NCBI GenBank assembly: GCA_910589165.1
Contig: CAJUSP010000004.1
Location: 109,178 to 173,177 of the forward strand
Reading direction: 5' to 3'
Length of the DNA stretch: 64,000 nt
From: an uncultured Adlercreutzia sp.
Lineage (GTDB): Bacteria > Actinomycetota > Coriobacteriia > Coriobacteriales > Eggerthellaceae
The notes beneath the pieces are model-generated. The model saw nothing but the letters and a program-made list of their open reading frames with translations. It did not search any database and had not been told where the DNA came from. The position numbers and the translations under genes were made by a program. Below, in pieces: positions 35,922 through 45,410 of this stretch (positions are counted from its first letter, which is position 1; each line of letters opens with the position of its first letter).

Positions 35922-37466
35922 ATGGCAGACGGCAAGATGAAGGGGCGCTTCGCGCGCATGGGGCTGGCGGTGGCGGCCCTTGCGGTGCTCGTGGGCATCG
36001 GCGTGGCCCTGGCGGCTAGCGTGGGCACTATCGAGGAAGCGAAGAACGGCGACGCACTCATGGTGGAAGAGCCCCAGGCGCCGGCTCCCGCACCGAAGGC
36101 CGAGGACGACGGGGGTGAGGAAGCGCCCCTGGCAACGCGCCCGAAGCCCGAGGTGGACACCTCCGGCCGCGAGATCGCCACCCCTTCCACCACCGGCCCC
36201 CTCCACGTAGAGGGCTCGCAGCTGGTGGACGAGGCCGGCAACCCCGTGCAGCTGCGCGGCGTTTCCACCCACGGCTTGGCCTGGTACCCGCAGTTCGTCA
36301 ACCAGCAGATGTTCAACGACCTGCACGACGTGTGGGGTGCCAACGCCGTGCGCCTGGCGGTGTACTCGGCCGATTCCGGCGGCTGGGCCACCGACGGCGG
36401 CCGCGTGGCCATGAACAACTTCGTCATTGAGGCGGCCCGCATGGCCGAGGCGGCCGACCTGTTCGTCATCGTCGACTGGCACATCCTCTCCGACGGCAAC
36501 CCGCTGACCTACCAGTGGGCGGCCGAGGAGTTCTTCAAAGAGGTGTCGGTGGTGCTGAAGGACCAGACCAACGTCATCTACGAGATATGCAACGAGCCCA
36601 ATGGCAGCACGACCTGGGACAACGTCAAGGACTATGCCGAGGATGTCATCCCCTGGATTCGCCGCAACGACCCGGATGCGGTCGTCATCGTGGGCACGCC
36701 CACCTGGTCGCAGGACCTGGAGGCCCCGCTGGAGAGCCCGCTCGATATCGACAACGTCATGTACGCCCTGCACTTCTACGCCGCCACCCACCAGGACGAC
36801 CTGCGCAACCGCCTGCGCTCGGCCGTGGAGGCGGGGCTGCCGGTGTTCGTGAGCGAGTTCGGCATCTGCGAGGCATCGGGCGACGGCGCCATCGACTACG
36901 AGTCGGCCGACGCATGGGTGGCGGTCATGGACTCGCTGAACGTGAGCTACATCTGCTGGAACCTGTCGAACAAGGATGAGGCCGCAGCGCTCATCAAGCC
37001 CGATGTGACGGCCACCTCGGGCTTTACCCTGGACGACCTGACGCCCGAGGGCCTATGGCTCGCTGACATTCTGAAGGGCCCGGGCTTCGACCGCAAGGAG
37101 CTCATGCTTGCCCGGGCTGAGAAGAAGCCCAACGCCCAGGGCAGCGCCATGATGGCCTTCGTCGACGGCACCATCCAGTGGCAGCTCAACGTCACCGAGA
37201 CCTGGGAGGAGGACGGCCGCACCTTCTTCAAGTACGAGATGACCGGCTCGAACTACAGCGCCGGCGTGAAGAAGTGGTCCGCCACCATCCCTTTCAACCG
37301 CGATGTGCAGCTTGAGGACAGCTGGAACTGCGTCGCCTCGGCCTCGGGCAACGAGCTGACCGTGGCCAACGACGAGCACAACGGGAAAGTGGCTGCCGGA
37401 GACGTGGTGGAAGGGGTCGGCTTCATCGTGAGCGGCCCGGCTGATCTGGCGGTAGTGGACCTGTAA
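35922..37466 (+). CDS. Exported GH5-family glycoside hydrolase (endoglucanase-like)
   Basis: A 514-residue secreted or membrane-anchored enzyme. An N-terminal hydrophobic segment (about 10-33, MGLAVAALAVLVGIGVAL) and a Pro/Ala/Glu linker precede the GH5 barrel (about 80-375). Visible are VQLRGVSTHGLAWYPQ, AVRLAVYSAD, VIVDWHILSD, YEICNEPNG with acid/base Glu225, and VFVSEFGICE with nucleophile Glu312. The C-terminal 110 residues are beta-rich with conserved Trp residues (WQLNVTETWEEDGRTFF, KKWSATIPF) and resemble a CBM2-like carbohydrate-binding module. A -10-like TATACAAT lies at 35861-35868. The start is uncertain between ATG 35922 and ATG 35895. Glycan-degrading enzymes are rare in this largely asaccharolytic family. 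Confidence 0.88.
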   Translation: MADGKMKGRFARMGLAVAALAVLVGIGVALAASVGTIEEAKNGDALMVEEPQAPAPAPKAEDDGGEEAPLATRPKPEVDTSGREIATPSTTGPLHVEGSQLVDEAGNPVQLRGVSTHGLAWYPQFVNQQMFNDLHDVWGANAVRLAVYSADSGGWATDGGRVAMNNFVIEAARMAEAADLFVIVDWHILSDGNPLTYQWAAEEFFKEVSVVLKDQTNVIYEICNEPNGSTTWDNVKDYAEDVIPWIRRNDPDAVVIVGTPTWSQDLEAPLESPLDIDNVMYALHFYAATHQDDLRNRLRSAVEAGLPVFVSEFGICEASGDGAIDYESADAWVAVMDSLNVSYICWNLSNKDEAAALIKPDVTATSGFTLDDLTPEGLWLADILKGPGFDRKELMLARAEKKPNAQGSAMMAFVDGTIQWQLNVTETWEEDGRTFFKYEMTGSNYSAGVKKWSATIPFNRDVQLEDSWNCVASASGNELTVANDEHNGKVAAGDVVEGVGFIVSGPADLAVVDL

Positions 37467-37581
37467 GCGGCGCCCGATGACGGCTCCGCGACGGTTTGCG
37501 CGAGAAACTGCGGAGAACCGGGCGCGGGTGCTTTGGGCTACAATGCCCTCTTACGGTTCAACGGTGCGGAAGGCGGCCGGC

Positions 37582-39570
37582 ATGCAGGCAGATATTCAGG
37601 AGAAGGCGCGTGAGGCGCTGGCCGTCTCGTTCGGCTACGAGGCGTTTCGGCCCGGCCAGGAGGCGGTGATATCGGCGCTGCTTAAGGGACGCGACTGCTT
37701 GGCGGTCATGCCCACGGGTGCGGGCAAATCCATCTGCTACCAGGTGCCTGCCCTGGTGCTGGACGGGCTCGCGCTGGTAGTGAGCCCGCTCGTGTCGCTG
37801 ATGGCCGACCAGGTGCGCAGCCTGAAGGAGGCGGGCGTGCGGGGCTCCTATCTGAACTCCACGCTCACGCCGTCCCAGCAGGCCGAGGTGCTCGCCCGAG
37901 CCCGCCGCGGCGCCTACGACCTCATGTACGTGGCCCCCGAGCGCCTGTCCGACCCGCGCTTTGCGGAATTCGCCGCCGAGGCGCGCCTGGCGCTCGTGGC
38001 GGTGGATGAGGCCCACTGCGTGTCCCAGTGGGGGCAGGACTTCCGCCCGTCGTACCTGGCCATCGGCGACTTCATCGCCTCGCTGCCGGTGCGTCCGCCC
38101 GTGGCGGCGCTTACGGCCACGGCCACCGAGCGGGTGCGCGCCGACATCGTGCGGCTTTTGGGACTGCGGAACCCGGCCCTTACCGTGACCGGCTTCGACC
38201 GGCCTAACCTGCATTTCTCCGTCGAGCGCCACGAGCCCAAGCGGAAGCTGGCGCGGCTCGATCGCTTCATCGACGAGCGCCGGGCGGAAAGCGGCATCGT
38301 GTACTGCTCGAAGCGGGCGACGGTGGAGGAAGTGTGCGAGCACCTGCGCGAGCGGGGCATTGCGGCCACCCGCTACCATGCCGGGCTCTCCGCCGACGAG
38401 CGCGAGCGCAACCAACGGGCCTTCGTGAACGACGACGCGCCGGTAATGGTGGCCACCAACGCCTTCGGCATGGGCATCGACAAGTCGAACGTGGCCTGGG
38501 TGGCCCATTTCAACATGCCCGGGTCGGTGGAGGCCTACTACCAGGAGGCGGGCCGCGCTGGGCGCGACGGCGAGCCGGCCGAGTGCCTGCTTCTGTGGTG
38601 CGACGGCGACATCGCCACGGGCCGCTTCTTCATCGAGCAGGAGTCGGCCAACGAGGCGCTGAGCCCCGAGGAGGCCGAGGTGGTGCGCGCCGGCCGCCGT
38701 CGCATGTTGGAATCGATGGTGGGCTACTGCTACACCACCGACTGCCTGAGAAGCTACCTTCTGCGCTATTTCGGGGAAGACGTGCCCCGTAGGGAAGGGG
38801 CTCTGCCCCTTCCGTCCGACGATGGCGCGTTGGGGCCGCGGCAAGGGCATGGCCCTTGCCCTACGGAGGGTGCGCAGGCGCCTGCCGCCCGGTGCTGCTC
38901 GAACTGCGAGGGGGCCTTTGCGGCGGTGGACGTGACGGCCGAGGCGCGCTCGGTCATGCGCTGCGTGCAGGCCCTGCGCGGCCGCTTCGGCAAAACCACC
39001 GTGGTGGACGTGCTGCGCGGCGCCGACACCGAGAACCTGCGCCAGTGGGGGCTCGTGAACCTGCCCGTGTACGGCACCTCCGAGGCCAAGCGCGCCCTGC
39101 TCATGGAGGTGGTGGAGCTTTTGGCAGCAGGCGAGTACCTGACCATCACCGAGGGGAAGTACCCGCTGGTGGGCTTCGGCCCGCGCTACCGCGAGGCGGC
39201 CGCCGACGACTTCCGCCTGACCATGAAACAGACGCCCAAGGCGAAGAAGGCCAAGGCGGGCGCGTTCGGCGAGGCCCGCGCCAAGGCCTCCTCGGCTCGC
39301 GTCTTCGGCTCCGGCAGTGCGCCTGCGGCCGATCCGGCCACCCTCGCGGCCAACGAGGAGCTTTTCGAGCGCCTGCGAGAGCTGCGCAAGCGCCTGGCCG
39401 ATGAGAACGGTGTGCCGCCCTACGTGGTGTTCCACGATTCAACTCTGGCCGCCATGGCCGAGGCGCGCCCCGCCGACGACGAGGGCTTCCTGGCCCTTCC
39501 CGGCGTGGGAGCCAAGAAGCTGGAAACCTACGGCGCCGCCTTCCTCGCCGAAATCGCCGATTTCGCCTAA
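37582..39570 (+). CDS. recQ: RecQ DNA helicase with palindrome-derived insert
   Basis: A 662-residue 3'-5' helicase. Motifs in order: FGYEAFRPGQEAVI, Walker A MPTGAGKS (about 43-50), VDEAHCVSQWGQDFRP, ALTATAT, GIVYCSKR, VATNAFGMGIDK and YYQEAGRAGRDG. The RQC zinc region follows (CLRSYLLRYFGED ... CCSNCEG), then the winged helix and a C-terminal HRDC domain (LRKRLADENGVPPYVVFHDS). Between FGED and the CxxC about 26 extra residues are encoded by two inverted family-2 palindromes (38787-38866), read in frame. The last zinc cysteine of the usual CxxCxxC is not seen (CSNCEGA). I start at ATG 37582 after GGAAGG; a TACAAT -10 lies at about 37538. Confidence 0.93.
   Translation: MQADIQEKAREALAVSFGYEAFRPGQEAVISALLKGRDCLAVMPTGAGKSICYQVPALVLDGLALVVSPLVSLMADQVRSLKEAGVRGSYLNSTLTPSQQAEVLARARRGAYDLMYVAPERLSDPRFAEFAAEARLALVAVDEAHCVSQWGQDFRPSYLAIGDFIASLPVRPPVAALTATATERVRADIVRLLGLRNPALTVTGFDRPNLHFSVERHEPKRKLARLDRFIDERRAESGIVYCSKRATVEEVCEHLRERGIAATRYHAGLSADERERNQRAFVNDDAPVMVATNAFGMGIDKSNVAWVAHFNMPGSVEAYYQEAGRAGRDGEPAECLLLWCDGDIATGRFFIEQESANEALSPEEAEVVRAGRRRMLESMVGYCYTTDCLRSYLLRYFGEDVPRREGALPLPSDDGALGPRQGHGPCPTEGAQAPAARCCSNCEGAFAAVDVTAEARSVMRCVQALRGRFGKTTVVDVLRGADTENLRQWGLVNLPVYGTSEAKRALLMEVVELLAAGEYLTITEGKYPLVGFGPRYREAAADDFRLTMKQTPKAKKAKAGAFGEARAKASSARVFGSGSAPAADPATLAANEELFERLRELRKRLADENGVPPYVVFHDSTLAAMAEARPADDEGFLALPGVGAKKLETYGAAFLAEIADFA
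38787..38866. repeat. Inverted pair of family-2 palindromes inside recQ
   Basis: Units 38787-38815 and 38838-38866, in opposite orientation with a 22-nt spacer, lie within the coding sequence. All 80 bp are open in the recQ frame and fall in the loop of the zinc-binding domain. Confidence 0.85.
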
Positions 39571-39674
39571 GGCCCCTTCCCCGTTACAACCTTGTTTCTG
39601 GGCGAATTGCTGCGCTGACCGCTCAACTTTCGCGGTAGCATGGTCGGCAAGCAGAACTGACCGGGAGGAGCCCC

Positions 39675-40874
39675 ATGACCAAGATCGCAATGACCACGCC
39701 GCTCGTGGAGATGGACGGCGACGAGATGACCCGCATCATCTGGCAGATGATCAAAGACGAGCTGATCTGCCCGTTCGTGGACCTGAAGACCGAGTACTAC
39801 GACTTGGGCTTGGAAAACCGCAACGCCACCGACGACATGGTCACCATCGAGTCGGCCGAGGCCACCCAGCGTTTGGGCGTGGCCGTGAAGTGCGCCACCA
39901 TCACGCCGAACGCCGCCCGCATGGACGAGTACGACCTGAAGGAGATGTGGAAGAGCCCCAACGGCACCATCCGCGCCATGCTCGACGGCACGGTGTTCCG
40001 CACCCCCATCATCGTGAAGGGTATCGAGCCCTGCTTGCGCAACTGGACGCGCCCCATCACCATCGCCCGCCACGCCTACGGCGACGTGTACAAGAACACC
40101 GAGCTGCGCGTACCCGGCCCCGGCAAGGTGGAGCTGGTGTTCACCGGCGAGGACGGCACCGAGGTGCGCGAGCTGGTGTTCCAGTTCGAGGGCCCCGGCG
40201 TGGCCCAGGGCATGCACAACCTGGACGCCTCCATCGCCAGCTTCGCCACCAGCTGCTTCGAATACGCCCTCGATCAGAAGCAGGATCTGTGGTTCGCCAC
40301 GAAGGACACCATCTCGAAGAAGTACGACCACCGCTTCAAGGACATCTTCCAGGAGATTTACGACGATCAGTACGCGGCCCGCTTCGAAGAGGCCGGCATC
40401 GAGTACTTCTACACGCTCATCGACGATGCCGTGGCCCGCGTGATGAAGGCCGACGGCGGATTCATCTGGGCCTGCAAGAACTACGACGGCGATGTGATGA
40501 GCGACATGGTGTCGAGCGCCTTCGGGTCGCTGGCCATGATGACCTCGGTGCTCGTGAGCCCCGTCGGCGTCTACGAGTACGAGGCGGCCCACGGCACGGT
40601 GCAGCGCCACTATTACAAGCACCTGGAGGGCAAGGAAACCTCCACGAACTCCGTGGCCACCATCTTCGCCTGGACGGGCGCCCTGCGCAAGCGCGGCGAG
40701 CTGGACGGCCTGGACGATTTGGTGGATTTCGCGAATCGCCTGGAGCAGGCCACCATCGACACCATCGAGGCCGGCGAGATGACGGGAGACTTGGCCCGCA
40801 TCACGACGCTGGAGAACCCGACGGTGCTGAACACCGCCGACTTCATCAAGGCCATCGCAAAGCGCCTGGCCTAA
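39675..40874 (+). CDS. icd: NADP-dependent isocitrate dehydrogenase
   Basis: Oxidises isocitrate to 2-oxoglutarate with NADP. The 399-residue protein belongs to the homodimeric IDH type shared with eukaryotes (MTTPLVEMDGDEMTRIIWQM, NGTIRAMLDGTVFRTPI, GWTRPI-like NWTRPITIARHAYGDVY). Substrate residues are visible: TPNAARM-type loop, NYDGDVMSD metal-binding segment, AAHGTVQRHYYKH with the NADP-selecting region, and TNSVATIFAWTGAL. It makes 2-oxoglutarate for glutamate synthesis. It is followed by a clear terminator. Confidence 0.95.
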   Translation: MTKIAMTTPLVEMDGDEMTRIIWQMIKDELICPFVDLKTEYYDLGLENRNATDDMVTIESAEATQRLGVAVKCATITPNAARMDEYDLKEMWKSPNGTIRAMLDGTVFRTPIIVKGIEPCLRNWTRPITIARHAYGDVYKNTELRVPGPGKVELVFTGEDGTEVRELVFQFEGPGVAQGMHNLDASIASFATSCFEYALDQKQDLWFATKDTISKKYDHRFKDIFQEIYDDQYAARFEEAGIEYFYTLIDDAVARVMKADGGFIWACKNYDGDVMSDMVSSAFGSLAMMTSVLVSPVGVYEYEAAHGTVQRHYYKHLEGKETSTNSVATIFAWTGALRKRGELDGLDDLVDFANRLEQATIDTIEAGEMTGDLARITTLENPTVLNTADFIKAIAKRLA

Positions 40875-40909
40875 ACGGGGCAAAATACGACGCTCGATCG
40901 GATGACGCG

Positions 40910-40949
40910 ATGACCTCCCTTTCCTAGGATGGGGAGGTCATTTATTTTT
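40910..40949 (+). terminator. Terminator after icd
   Basis: ATGACCTCCC and GGGAGGTCAT pair around a short loop (40910-40941), followed by TTATTTTT. Confidence 0.85.
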
Positions 40950-40965
40950 GCGAAAGGATCCGACT

Positions 40966-41637
40966 ATGGCTCGCATTGAACTGCCGCTTTACACGCCCCG
41001 CTATGTACCCAACGGTACCGAGCGGGCGATCATCGAAACCTCCAAGGGCCCCATCACCGTCGAGCTGTGGGGCGCCGATGCCCCCGTCACCGTGGGGAAC
41101 TTCATCGAGCTGGCCGCCCGCGGCTTCTACGACAACCTGAAGTTCCACGCCCGCAAGCCCGACTCGGTCATCGCCGGCGGCTGTCCCACCACGCGCGCCA
41201 TGGGGCCCGCCCAGGTGCTCGCGGCGGTGCAGGGCGTCATCCGGGGCATGCACCCGGGTACGGGGGATGCGCGCTACACCATCGTCGACGAATGGGAGAC
41301 CAACCCGCGCAACCACCACGGGCGCGGGAGCATCTGCACGGCAGTGAAGTCGGCGCCGAACTCCGCCAGCAGCCAGTTCTACTTCTCGCTGTCCGACCAG
41401 CCGGAGTTCGACGAGCAGGACACGGTGTTCGGCCAGGTGGTGGAAGGGGACGAACTGCTGGACGCCCTGGCCATCGGCGACGCGATCAAGGGCATTCGCA
41501 TCGAGGGGGCTGATGAAGCGGCTCTCGCTGAGGCCATCGCCCAGGAGACTCCGCGCCCCGAGACCCCCAAGGAGACCATGGAGCGCCTCGCAAGAGAGCG
41601 TGCCGAGCGCGCCGCCGCCCAGGAGGAGCAGGTCTAA
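40966..41637 (+). CDS. Cyclophilin-type peptidyl-prolyl isomerase
   Basis: A 223-residue cyclophilin catalysing proline isomerisation. Family motifs: IIETSKGPITVELWGADAPV, TVGNFIELAARGFYDNLKFH, and NSASSQFYFSLSDQPEFDEQ followed by TVFGQVVEGDELLDAL. The catalytic Arg region (FHARKPDSVIAGG) departs from the usual FHRVIxxFMIQGG: it keeps an Arg but shifted, so activity may be reduced. There is a C-terminal Glu/Arg-rich coiled tail. No signal peptide; cytoplasmic. ATG 40966 is preceded by GAAAGGA. Confidence 0.9.
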   Translation: MARIELPLYTPRYVPNGTERAIIETSKGPITVELWGADAPVTVGNFIELAARGFYDNLKFHARKPDSVIAGGCPTTRAMGPAQVLAAVQGVIRGMHPGTGDARYTIVDEWETNPRNHHGRGSICTAVKSAPNSASSQFYFSLSDQPEFDEQDTVFGQVVEGDELLDALAIGDAIKGIRIEGADEAALAEAIAQETPRPETPKETMERLARERAERAAAQEEQV

Positions 41638-41648
41638 AAGGTTGTGGG

Positions 41649-41754
41649 GTGGGACAGTGCCCCGGAGGGGTGTCTCATTTCCGCTTGCTCTCTTCGCGCG
41701 ATAGCGCCGCATGGGCGTTCGGAAATAAGACACCCCTCCGGGGCACTGTCCCAC
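41649..41754. repeat. Dispersed hairpin repeat, family 1, copy 4
   Basis: Arms 41649-41683 and 41720-41754 match in 34 of 35 positions. The right arm ends on the base before the stop codon of the convergent LuxR gene (41755-41757), and the left arm starts 11 bp after the cyclophilin stop. Confidence 0.85.
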
Positions 41755-43386
41755 TTATTCGCCGTAGGTGTCGACGAGGTCGATGAGCTCCTGCTGCTTG
41801 TGGACGTCGAGCTTGCGGTAGATGTTCTCGATATGGGTGCGGGCCGTGCCCTGGGCGATGTGCAGGTCGCGGGCGATGATGGCGAGCGTGCGCCCGTAGG
41901 CCAGAAGCACGATGACCTCGCTCTCGCGGGGTGTGAGCCCGAAGTCGCGGGCCACCTCGGCGCAGTGGCGCTCGATGCGTCCGGCGGCAGCATCGCCGGC
42001 GTCCTCTTCTGTCTCCTCTGCCGCCGAATCAGCCTCCTCCGGCTCCTCAGCCGCGCGATGCTCGGCCTCGCGCTCGCGCCGCCCCTCCCGCAGGCTGCCC
42101 GATAGCTGGGCCACGGTGCCCTCGGGCAGTACGAGGAAGGCCACCACGACAAGCCCCAGAATGGCCGCCATGGCCACGACGTTGGTCTGCACGGAGCCAG
42201 TCACGATGAGCGAGTCCACCAGGTGGCTCGCCACGTTCCCCAGGGCCATGCCGCAGAACATGAACGCCACGCCCAGCCCGAAGATGCGCAGGGCGTTCTC
42301 GCCGGGGCGGCGCGCCGCGTCCACGAACAGCACCCAGGTGAGAATGTCGAAGAACTCGTAGCCGATGTTGATGATGAGCATCGAGGCGAAGCCATGGGTG
42401 TCGAAGAACAGGGCGATGGCCACGTAGCCGGCCACCATGATGGGCAGCGATAGCCGGTAGATGGTGGAGGGGTTGAACCGTTCGCGCACCTTCGCCATGA
42501 TGGCAAGGAACGCCACGCCTACCACGACGAGCGAGAACACGGCGCTGCCGCCGAACACCTCCAGCGGGTCGGGGCCGGTGGGCACGGTGTCGAACATGCG
42601 GCACAGAAGCGAGAACACCATGATGGAGAACATGAGCTTCCCCACGCCGAGCGGCACGGCGCGTCGCGAGACGGCCGGCGTCGCCACAGCGGCGCTCGAA
42701 CCCGCATTCTCGTCGTCCCCGTCGCCGGCGCTTGCCGGGGCAGGCGCGAGGGCGCCCTTCCAGTCGACACCGGTGCGGCTGCCGTGGAACAGCAGCAGCC
42801 CGAACGAGAGCAGGGGCACCACGATGAAGCTCATGAAGTTGGCATGCGCCGCCGAGAGTGCCACCACCACGGCGGTGACGATGGCCGCCGCCGGCGAGGC
42901 GAAGGCGGCGAACTCCACGCTGTGTGAGGCGAAGCGGTCGCCCCAGAGCACCTGCAAAGGGCCCGCCCCCAAGCCGCCGGCGATGAACCCGGCGGCCATA
43001 AGCGGCTCGCTGCGAAACTCCAGCGCTACCAGCACGAGGATGCCGCTTGCCAGCAGGGCGGCCGGGCACAAGCGGTAGAGCACCGTGCGCATGCGGCTCA
43101 CGGCGCGGTCGCGGTGGCGGCAGTAAAGGGCGACGACGAGCGAGCCGATGGCGCCGGTGGCCAGGTAGAGCCAATGGCTCGGCGTGCCCGACGGCGCGAT
43201 GATGGGGGCGCCCAGACAGAAGATGATCCACGCGCGGCATAGGCCGAAGCCGAGGACGAGCACGAGGAAGCTCAGCATGAGCCCGTCGCTGACGGGGCTG
43301 CGCGCCGGTTCGTGTTCAGCCGAGGGCCGCGCCGCCACCTCGGCCGCCTCCGCCCGGGCGCGCTCGGTTTCCGTGATGTTCGACAC
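41755..43386 (-). CDS. Membrane-anchored LuxR-type regulator (module 2)
   Basis: A 543-residue regulator with a short acidic N-terminus, ten or more membrane helices (about 30-430), an acidic Glu-rich linker (EEPEEADSAAEETEEDAGDA) and a C-terminal LuxR HTH (about 480-540: FGLTPRESEVIVLLAYGRTL, AIIARDLHIAQGTARTHIEN, IYRKLDVHKQQELIDLVDTY). It is divergent from the module 2 flavoprotein/cytochrome operon and is its likely regulator. The transcript ends at the family-1 hairpin. Confidence 0.87.
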   Translation of the reverse strand: MSNITETERARAEAAEVAARPSAEHEPARSPVSDGLMLSFLVLVLGFGLCRAWIIFCLGAPIIAPSGTPSHWLYLATGAIGSLVVALYCRHRDRAVSRMRTVLYRLCPAALLASGILVLVALEFRSEPLMAAGFIAGGLGAGPLQVLWGDRFASHSVEFAAFASPAAAIVTAVVVALSAAHANFMSFIVVPLLSFGLLLFHGSRTGVDWKGALAPAPASAGDGDDENAGSSAAVATPAVSRRAVPLGVGKLMFSIMVFSLLCRMFDTVPTGPDPLEVFGGSAVFSLVVVGVAFLAIMAKVRERFNPSTIYRLSLPIMVAGYVAIALFFDTHGFASMLIINIGYEFFDILTWVLFVDAARRPGENALRIFGLGVAFMFCGMALGNVASHLVDSLIVTGSVQTNVVAMAAILGLVVVAFLVLPEGTVAQLSGSLREGRREREAEHRAAEEPEEADSAAEETEEDAGDAAAGRIERHCAEVARDFGLTPRESEVIVLLAYGRTLAIIARDLHIAQGTARTHIENIYRKLDVHKQQELIDLVDTYGE

Positions 43387-43724
43387 GAAGGCTCCCTCCC
43401 TGTGTCCCCTTCGGGCGGCGCCCTGGCCGCCGTTTCATTCGATCTTAGTCCTAGATATTACCTAAAGTGGGGTTTTGCGCCTATCGGATGGAGAATCCTA
43501 TATGGCTCTGACCTGGAAAATCCTACCGATCATCTGAACTTTTTCGAAAAATCCGAAGGTTCTTCCGATGCGCGGTTTCCCGGCTGTCCGTAAAGTCTCG
43601 TTCTGCAAACGCGAGTGGTTTGCCCCGGGGCGGCCGGCTTTGAACGGATATGTTCGGGCCCCGTCCGGCCCGCCGGGCCATGGGGAGGGGGCTGCTCGCA
43701 CCTTTATAAGGAGGAAGGAAACCT
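43387..43724. promoter_or_regulatory. Divergent regulatory region of module 2
   Basis: This 338-bp region between the divergent LuxR and flavoprotein genes has an AT-rich centre (about 43440-43570), with short inverted repeats around ATCGGAT / ATCCTA and TTTTTCGAAAAA (43540-43551). Promoters for both genes must lie here; I cannot assign boxes with confidence. No gene is supported. Confidence 0.45.
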
Positions 43725-45401
43725 ATGAGCAAGGAAATGAACCTGGGCGTGTCGCGCCGCTCGTTCCTGAAGGGCGCGGGCCTTGCCGCGGCGGCCATGG
43801 CGGGCACGGCGGCACTGGCCGGTTGCGCCAACGAGGGCGCCGCGGACGCGAGCCTCGCCAACACCGGTGACTGGCTGCCCGAGTCGTGGGACTACGAGTG
43901 CGACCTGCTCGTCATCGGCTACGGCGGCGCGGGCATGTGGGCGTCGCTCATCGGCGCCGACGAGTGCGGCCAAGAGGTGCTCGTGCTGGAGAAGGCCCCC
44001 GAGCGCGGCGGCGGAAACAGCTCCATCAACAACGGCGAGTGGACCATCGTGGAAGAGTCCGAGAAGGAGCGCTTCAAGCAGTATATCCGCACCTTCACCA
44101 AGGGCAAGACCCCGGACGCGATGATCGAGGCCTGGGTCGAGGAGTGCGCCCGCAACACCGAGTACGCCGACAAGTACGGCATGACCTACGAGGTGGTGGA
44201 GCAGGCGCTGGCCGGCGGCATCCCCGAGTACTACTTCCTGGACGACAACGCCTACGAGGGCTCCTGCAAGCTGTCGTCGGTTGACGGCTTCGGCATGCTG
44301 TCCTTCCACGAGCTGGACGCCCAGCGCGAGGCCTTGGGCGTGGAGGTGCTGTTCGACTGCCACGACGAGCGCCTCATCCAGAATCCGACTACCAAGGAGA
44401 TCGTCGGCGCCTACACCATGATCGGCAACGAAGAGAAGACGGTGAAGGCCCGCAAGGGCGTCATCATGACGCTCGGCGGCTTCGAGTTCAACGAGGAGCT
44501 GAAGAACCAGTATCTGAAGTGCTCGCCGTTCAAGTTCGAGGGCTGGCGCTTCAACACCGGTGACGGCATCAAGATGGTGGAGGACGTGGGAGCGAAGCTG
44601 TGGCACATGGACATGGCCATCTCCATGTACTCCATGTGGACCCGCGACCCGGAGTATGACTTCTCCATCCTGTACTTCATGCCCGGCTTCAGCTACTTCA
44701 ACGTGAACCGCCTCGGCCGCCGCTTCGTGAACGAGAACAACATGGGCTCGCCGCACAACGGCTGGCACACGCTGCTGTCCTTCGACGACTCCATCGCCGA
44801 TTTCGACCGCATTCCCTCCTGGGGCATCTTCGACCAGAGCTGCTTCGACGCCGGCAAGCTGTCCACGAGCCAGGGCGACTTTTTCGAGTGCGGCAACTTC
44901 GCGAGCGACCTGCCCGATTCCGTGCGCGACTGGGACGGCTGGAGCCAGGACAACAAGGCCGAGCTGGAGCGCGGCTGGATTCTGACCGGCGCCACCATCG
45001 AGGAGCTGGGCCAGAAGATCAAGGAATGCGACCCGCTCATGGATATCGACACCCTGAAGGCCACCTTCGAGGAGTACCAGGGCTTCTGCGCTGCGGGCAA
45101 GGATTCCCGTTTCGACCGCTCCGCCGAGACCATGGTGCCGCTGGACAACGGCCCCTACTACGCCGTGTCCATCTACCCGGGCTCCTGCTCCACCCTGGGC
45201 GGCCCCATGAAGAACGAGCACGCCCAGGTGCTCGACCCGGCCCAGAACCCCATCCCGCGCCTGTACGCGGCCGGCTGCTTCGGCAACTTCCAGAGCCACA
45301 CCTACGGCATCACCGGCGGCAACAACGCCGAGAACCAGGTGTGGGGCCGCATCGCCGCCCGCCACGCCTCCAGCCTGGAGAACTGGGACGCCACCGAGTA
45401 G
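43725..45401 (+). CDS. Tat-exported FAD-dependent reductase, lipoprotein type (module 2)
   Basis: A 558-residue flavoprotein of the fumarate/urocanate-reductase superfamily. Tat motif SRRSFLKG (RR at 11-12), then lipobox LAGC (C34). The FAD motif is CDLLVIGYGGAGMWASLIG; EKAPERGGGNSSINNGEW follows, where related reductases have GG-N-S near the active site. The C-terminal RLYAAGCFGNFQSHTYGITG completes the FAD site. The module 2 multihaem cytochrome lies downstream after two family-2 palindromes. The pair recalls the cgr1/cgr2 cytochrome-flavoprotein arrangement of Eggerthella lenta, with gene order reversed. Substrate unknown. Confidence 0.88.
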   Translation: MSKEMNLGVSRRSFLKGAGLAAAAMAGTAALAGCANEGAADASLANTGDWLPESWDYECDLLVIGYGGAGMWASLIGADECGQEVLVLEKAPERGGGNSSINNGEWTIVEESEKERFKQYIRTFTKGKTPDAMIEAWVEECARNTEYADKYGMTYEVVEQALAGGIPEYYFLDDNAYEGSCKLSSVDGFGMLSFHELDAQREALGVEVLFDCHDERLIQNPTTKEIVGAYTMIGNEEKTVKARKGVIMTLGGFEFNEELKNQYLKCSPFKFEGWRFNTGDGIKMVEDVGAKLWHMDMAISMYSMWTRDPEYDFSILYFMPGFSYFNVNRLGRRFVNENNMGSPHNGWHTLLSFDDSIADFDRIPSWGIFDQSCFDAGKLSTSQGDFFECGNFASDLPDSVRDWDGWSQDNKAELERGWILTGATIEELGQKIKECDPLMDIDTLKATFEEYQGFCAAGKDSRFDRSAETMVPLDNGPYYAVSIYPGSCSTLGGPMKNEHAQVLDPAQNPIPRLYAAGCFGNFQSHTYGITGGNNAENQVWGRIAARHASSLENWDATE

Positions 45402-45410
45402 CATCCAGCA

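Noticed and set aside
38787..38866. RecQ insert as a sequencing error or frameshift
   Set aside because: The 80 bp match two copies of a repeat found elsewhere and the frame reads through both into the conserved zinc region and HRDC domain.
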